A stretch of DNA of 64,000 nt from Rebecca billardiae RCC1528 (taxonomy: Eukaryota > Haptophyta), in the NCBI GenBank assembly GCA_965240325.2, contig OZ251226.1:3038001-3102000 (forward strand). The letters run 5' to 3'. A program made the translations under genes and the position numbers. Shown one piece after another: positions 63,401 through 64,000 of this stretch. The notes under the pieces are model-generated. The model searched no databases and was not told where the DNA came from. It worked only from the letters and a program-made list of their open reading frames with translations. How positions within the stretch are numbered: position 1 is the first letter of the stretch; the number at the start of each line of letters is the position of its first letter.

Positions 63401-64000
63401 GGATCACCGTCGAGCCGCACCCCAAGTTCCCGATCGGGCTGCTGCAGATCTCGATCAAGATCACCAACGAGCCGCCGGTCGGCATCCGCGCCGGCCTCAA
63501 GGGCTCGTACGCGTGGCTCAACCAGGACGTGCTCGACACGGTGTCGCAGCCGCAGTGGAAGACGATGCTGTACGCGCTCTGCTTCATGCACACCGTCGTG
63601 CAGGAGCGGCGCAAGTTCGGCCCGCTCGGCTTCAACGTGCCGTACGAGTTCAACCAGTCCGACCTCTCCGCGTCCGTGCAGTTCATGCAGAACCATCTCA
63701 ACGAGGTCGAGGGGAAGAAGCGGCCGGTCGACTGGATCGTGGTGAACTACATGGTGTGCGAGGTGCAGTACGGCGGCAAGATCACCGACGACTGGGACCG
63801 CCGCCTCTTCAACACGTACGGCCAGGCGTGGCTCACCTCGCGCATCCTGGGCGCCGACTTTGAGTTCTACCCGGGCTACCGCATCCCGACCGGCTCCGAC
63901 ATCGAGATCTTCCGCAAGTACATCGAGGAGCTGCCGTACAACGACAACCCGGAGATCTTCGGGCTGCACGTCAACGCCGACCTCGCGTACCGCACGCTGC
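51403..64000 (+). CDS. Axonemal outer-arm dynein heavy chain, 3' truncated by window
   Basis: ATG at 51403 opens 4,199 codons without stop or intron to the window end; about 400 residues of a ~4,600-residue heavy chain should lie beyond. The N-terminal tail starts MGDARQRWIVKAVAQAF. The AAA+ ring is complete through AAA5: P-loops GPAGTGKT (AAA1, 1836-1843, followed by ETTKDM), GPSGVGKS (AAA2, 2118-2125), GGPGTAKTS (AAA3, 2458-2466) and GVGGSGKQS (AAA4, 2820-2828). The stalk coiled coil begins near 3047 and the microtubule-binding region is near 3180-3260; AAA5 starts about 3384. IIENVEEEIDPILDP and the N-terminus suit the gamma-type (DNAH5/DNAH8) outer-arm chain; the subtype is less certain than the family. 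It drives ciliary beating by ATP hydrolysis. Confidence 0.97.
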   Translation, partial: MGDARQRWIVKAVAQAFDIATSKVEECIKDHSTQALLNGFFSGEPTGSTRIIFYQQKRDRVTDDGELYENGSPAELFVTSGDTDRIKGRGVYFIRVCEKAVGVGTVDTDINMGMIEGHPVSNLQVLVDEVFTPVLKGGYAGWDKKMTAEAKTDLYDVVDRFSTMLGEVSASLENSLELKKPSSGIAIENKPAAIASAAADPKYVAAYEEIVEDWCNQVDRLLAETDDNRNEPDDAGPSTELEYWRNRMGKFNSITEQLKQPACKAPLAVLQVAKARVMKRWRTLDNTITDATNEAKDNVKYLSTLEKYIEPLYTGDPHTIIDALPGLLNNTRMMLTIARYYSTRDRMTLLFRKVTNQMIANCREHVLAGGALWEQDVKELIGRLQACITLNEAYQVQYHTTRERLEQTPSGKQFDFDVNRIFGKFDLFQRRIEKLVDMFSTFEQFSVLARHNIEGMDAFIGNFLVIMDDFKRKPYDLLDYQMNQFDRDYLEFSANIHELESSLQGFINQSFESISSTENALQLLKQFQVIMQRDSLKDDLDSKLSVIFHNYTVDLETVQRLYEKQKSATPAVRNMPPVSANVAWARQLMRRIEVPMQKFQANPQLMQAREAKKITKTYNKIARTIIEFETLWKLAWAKGIDSARAGLHATLLVRHPANNKLYANFDPEILQLLRETKCLMRMGEDVPEAARMVLLQEDKLKSYYNKLSYALAEYDTVWSRLHPLTYPLLRPHLADMDAVLQPGLVTLTWTSMNIDGYVHSIHAALFKLNELVSKIQDLVENRIDRNIEEVASQTLVNLKSDESYTLDRFVAVQEKHMKDLTITMQSKSQEVESAVTDLVELIQTYPREHVHEDVPEEEVRKIRAHFANQLYAAVLRATSLSLNKIKERVGSRTSGGFLFLERPFFDVQVELSIPNVVMNPSLTAIQGAINSCSRSILASSKGIPIWQGEPMGGRPMYELISKDRDVIKTVLLLTGSIEGAKRQVYEYLQTFIKYDWLWKGNMQQAYNEFMSKNPGLEDFEAELKRYVDVEHEITKIPPVHNIGALSLETGPLKVALMNEASNWKAQYAKNLHLKAKNELDQINQWLHDMNRNLKRDVNDLDDVRAAVSYLEGVRNYEANLDSEFGPVEDMYALLGRYEVPVPKEETDIVTDLRYSWKKLKKLASELQESLSEKQANFKKNLVRNIKLFVVDVIQFRNDFEANGPMVPGVAPMEADERLRKFQRLFEERERKWLAYSEGQKLFGLPVTEYPELEKTKQELQLLEKLYGLYTEVINTVSEFKEVLWSDVKDELDTMTSKISEFQNGCKKMPKALREWDAYIEMKKTIDDFLESLPMVQDLTHPGMRDRHWAALEQVCGQELPVHSETFKLSGLLDANLLEYREDVEEIANSAVKELQIEEKLQGIASDWSDKTLQFSQFKNRGMIILNGGATVELMEQLEEAQMVLGSLMASRYVGPFKEDVQEWITKLSTVSEIIEQWVQVQAMWMYLEAVFTSGDIAKQLPQESKRFQGIDKNWVKILSKANEQPVVVQYCYGNDVLQQLLPHLLEQLEMCQKALSGYLDQKRAAFPRFYFVSDPNLLEILSQGSNPEAIQPHLQSVFDSIEYVEFNKKERTHIQTIFSDVGESIALRNRVKAEGNIEDWLNALLREMQNSLKNIVREAASDCDVMDTAELTHKYQSQVSLIAIQFKWTGDCEDALYRAKSEKGIMSQTNKKNQARLNDLVAMNMLKDEELRKHGKWTRRKIETMITVDVHQRDVWEEIVKRKVRDTEDFEWQKQARFYWRFDMDYAMISVADVDFKYCNEYLGVKERLVITPLTDRCYITLAQALGMFLGGAPAGPAGTGKTETTKDMGCTLGKYVVVTNCSDQMDYRIMGNILKGLAQSGCWGCFDEFNRIDLEVLSVVAQQVMSVLVAIREDRKTFQFTDGQVIALDKEVGFFITMNPGYAGRQELPENLKSLFRGVTMMVPDREIIMKVKLTACGYKEATLLGKKFNVLYRLCEEQLSKQAHYDFGLRNILAVLRTAGASKRNEIEKPEQELLMRTLRDMNLSKFVAEDVPLFMSLLDDLFPGLKAEKQKHKEVEAAIEAAITELGLQHHIDWILKVVQVYEMCLVRHSLMHVGPSGVGKSRIVETLHKALMGAKADQALPPMVGQPHRELRMNPKAITAPQMFGALDVIANEWTEGIFAQLWRKANKDRKNFTWLMLDGPVDAIWIENLNTVMDDNRILTLANNDRIPMLRPNVTLGFEVEDLRNASPATVSRAGVIFISDADLGYLPYVKTWLAGQQSRPFAEALGALFEQKMDAFLEFTGRECRSKMACSVIALITSMCTLIDGLLRDITPTDLGSSLDATAVERVFMYAAMWTVGGILESDDRVKVDAYLRQSFSGLPEVEGTDTVYEFTIDAASLEWVHWGEKIPEWSYDGTSLANDFPKLVIPTIDSARMLYNLERSAAMSRAVLLVGGPGTAKTSSILQVLAKQDPSTTMFKKISFSGATTPLIFQRTVEGSIEKRQGKTFGPPGGKNMLVFVDDISMPQINTWGDQPTLEIVRQMIEQGGLYNLQKPGEIMQIVDLLVLGCMLHPGGGKQDIPNRAKRHFHVMNVTLPSMTSIQMIFGRLVSLAYSEDSGLDADVLAAAGRLVEMTVTVWERTKAKMLPTPAKFHYIFNLRDLSRVFQGIFMAAPKETVKDETTLVSLWKHEALRVFSDRLVDAADKKWFDETVHKVLEETFGGAKAAKLKGDTFFVDFLRPPGEDPETGEETPAPKVYEQAATIDEVKGVINGYMKRFNEAHKLLSMDLVLFEDAMFHFMRISRLLATPRGNALLVGVGGSGKQSLTRLAAFIARADFAQITITKTYSANTLLEDFKPLYRTAGVLNRGVAFIFTDKEIKEESFLEYLNIFLNTGEVPNLFARDEYDAIIGEVGVPYSQIFKGSEPTKEDLWAFFIDRVRANLHLVLCFSPVGVKFRDRAMAFPGLINNCTIDWFLPWPEAALGEVAARMVLSNKELRCEEAVKHKLISQMASTHRQVADSTTEYFEQFRRNAYVTPKSFLSFMDAYADVYLKKVQHIEMLASSINTGLSKLVEAGEDVAKMKIELKEKEKGLVIAQEKSAVLLQEITASTARAEKKKAEVQGVKDQLAGDADIIAGQKEAVERDLEAAQPALDAAQNALSAINAKDIGLLKQLKNPPEIIKRIFDCVVILFKADVKPSALVKPKEMLQLEDSWSSSLEMMGRPTFLNNIFNFEKDAINDETIELLHPYTSAPDFTYEDAKKASGNVAGLCTWVRAMDMYTTIAKVVKPKIEELRIAEGKLKVANAKLAKAQGELDAVQEELNKMQQDFDEAMATKQRIQDDADATQRKMDSANKLINGLEGERKRWTSMSEEFADDIRRLTGDVAISCGFISYVGPFNSQFRQTLLERFYSGCLAKDIPVTKDLKVSAFLVDQGTIGDWALEGLPSDELSVQNGIMVTRSSKWPLLIDPQGQGLKWLKQREEVNGLKVTSLLDKKFRNILEDSMSFGTPMIIENVEEEIDPILDPVLDKAVQRKGRALVISLADKECEYTESFKLSLTSKLANPHFSPELFAQVTVINFTVTMGGLEQQLLARVLQKERAELEEQRQKLVEDVNYNKKILKQLEDDLLFRLANSTGNLLDDTELIEVLNNTKTTSAEVSEKLANAEDTDKRINVAREEYRPVATRGALLYFLIVDMSAVNPMYQTSLAQFLGLFDFSIENSEKKPNMLASKRINIIIEFLTFHATCYVQRGLFERHKVVWVLMLTMKIESVAETLSQAYIQCLLKGGGALDIKSERQKPAAWIPDNVWLNIIATSQTVLMLRDLPDSVARNEQMWRHWYDEDAPEQAKIPEYDDRLTLFEKLLVVRSIREDRALLSVQTYISETIGQRYIDSRPLNLRETEEEANFRTPLVALLSRGADVTGIIMDLAKKKKVQVASISLGQGQEPAARKLMTAGMQNGTWVMLQNCHLGLKYMVEVEQQLIKLDEDQVNSLFRLWITVEPHPKFPIGLLQISIKITNEPPVGIRAGLKGSYAWLNQDVLDTVSQPQWKTMLYALCFMHTVVQERRKFGPLGFNVPYEFNQSDLSASVQFMQNHLNEVEGKKRPVDWIVVNYMVCEVQYGGKITDDWDRRLFNTYGQAWLTSRILGADFEFYPGYRIPTGSDIEIFRKYIEELPYNDNPEIFGLHVNADLAYRTL

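Noticed and set aside
57723-63863. 2,046-codon plus-strand frame, and a similar one at 53151-56714
   Set aside because: Out-of-frame shadows of dynein, produced by GC-rich codon use.
51139-63969. 4,276-codon open frame on the minus strand
   Set aside because: It is the exact codon-opposite shadow of the dynein heavy chain. Its translation is Arg/Leu/Val/His-biased with no domain, while the plus strand has all dynein motifs.
1-64000. tRNA, rRNA, spliced-leader or CRISPR features
   Set aside because: GGTTCGA-like words were inspected by eye and lacked tRNA arms; no rRNA, spliced-leader sequence or spacer-repeat array was seen. A covariance-model search would be decisive.

Overview
This window looks like nuclear DNA of a GC-rich, ciliated, single-celled eukaryote, most likely an alga. 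The evidence is direct: an axonemal dynein heavy chain, the central-apparatus protein CFAP54 and a gamma-tubulin-ring subunit sit beside an NRT2-type nitrate transporter, AP2-domain protein, LARGE-like glycosyltransferase and proline-rich surface oxidase. Nineteen short GT-AG spliceosomal introns (88-175 bp) can be placed by restoring protein motifs across them. The mix of cilium, nitrate uptake and AP2 proteins, with extreme GC3, would suit a haptophyte or similar chromist alga; that assignment is inference. No rRNA, tRNA, CRISPR array, operon or prokaryotic feature was seen.

Layout. 1-2741: gene-poor, with an (AT)n tract. 2742-5290: a divergent pair, an unrecognised protein (-) and a GT49/LARGE-like glycosyltransferase (+). 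5291-8971: gene-free, with poly-C runs, hairpins and two inverted-repeat units. 8972-12402: divergent pair NCBP3 (-) and IST1 (+). 12403-14723: decayed repeats and AT tracts. 14724-16298: PP2C-type phosphatase (-). 16425-17478: a fold-back element with two ~430-bp arms and a 6-bp candidate target-site duplication. 17789-32093: divergent pair CFAP54 (-, 5 exons) and GCP2 (+, 4 exons). 32094-33462: intergenic with a (TA)n tract. 33463-35554: NRT2 (-, 4 exons). 35555-38220: gene-free. 38221-41959: three minus-strand genes (ankyrin-repeat protein, small two-exon ciliary-like protein, AP2 protein). 42918-46238: membrane-anchored multicopper oxidase with a long SPP-rich segment (+, 4 exons). 46872-51104: divergent pair SLC44/CTL transporter (-, 4 exons) and a C5 cytosine DNA methyltransferase (+). 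51403-64000: outer-arm dynein heavy chain (+), one open frame of 4,199 codons running off the window end.

How the genes relate. Dynein, CFAP54 and probably the small 158-residue protein serve the axoneme; GCP2 nucleates microtubules; IST1 works with ESCRT-III/VPS4; NCBP3 acts in mRNA export. NRT2, CTL and the oxidase are membrane or surface proteins. Four head-to-head pairs share GC-rich spacers of about 110-230 bp, probable bidirectional promoters. AT-rich tracts instead lie on the 3' side of genes. Splice donors are mostly GTRCGY rather than GTRAGT, and the dynein gene avoids TTA, CTA and TCA codons so completely that its antisense strand is open for 12.8 kb.
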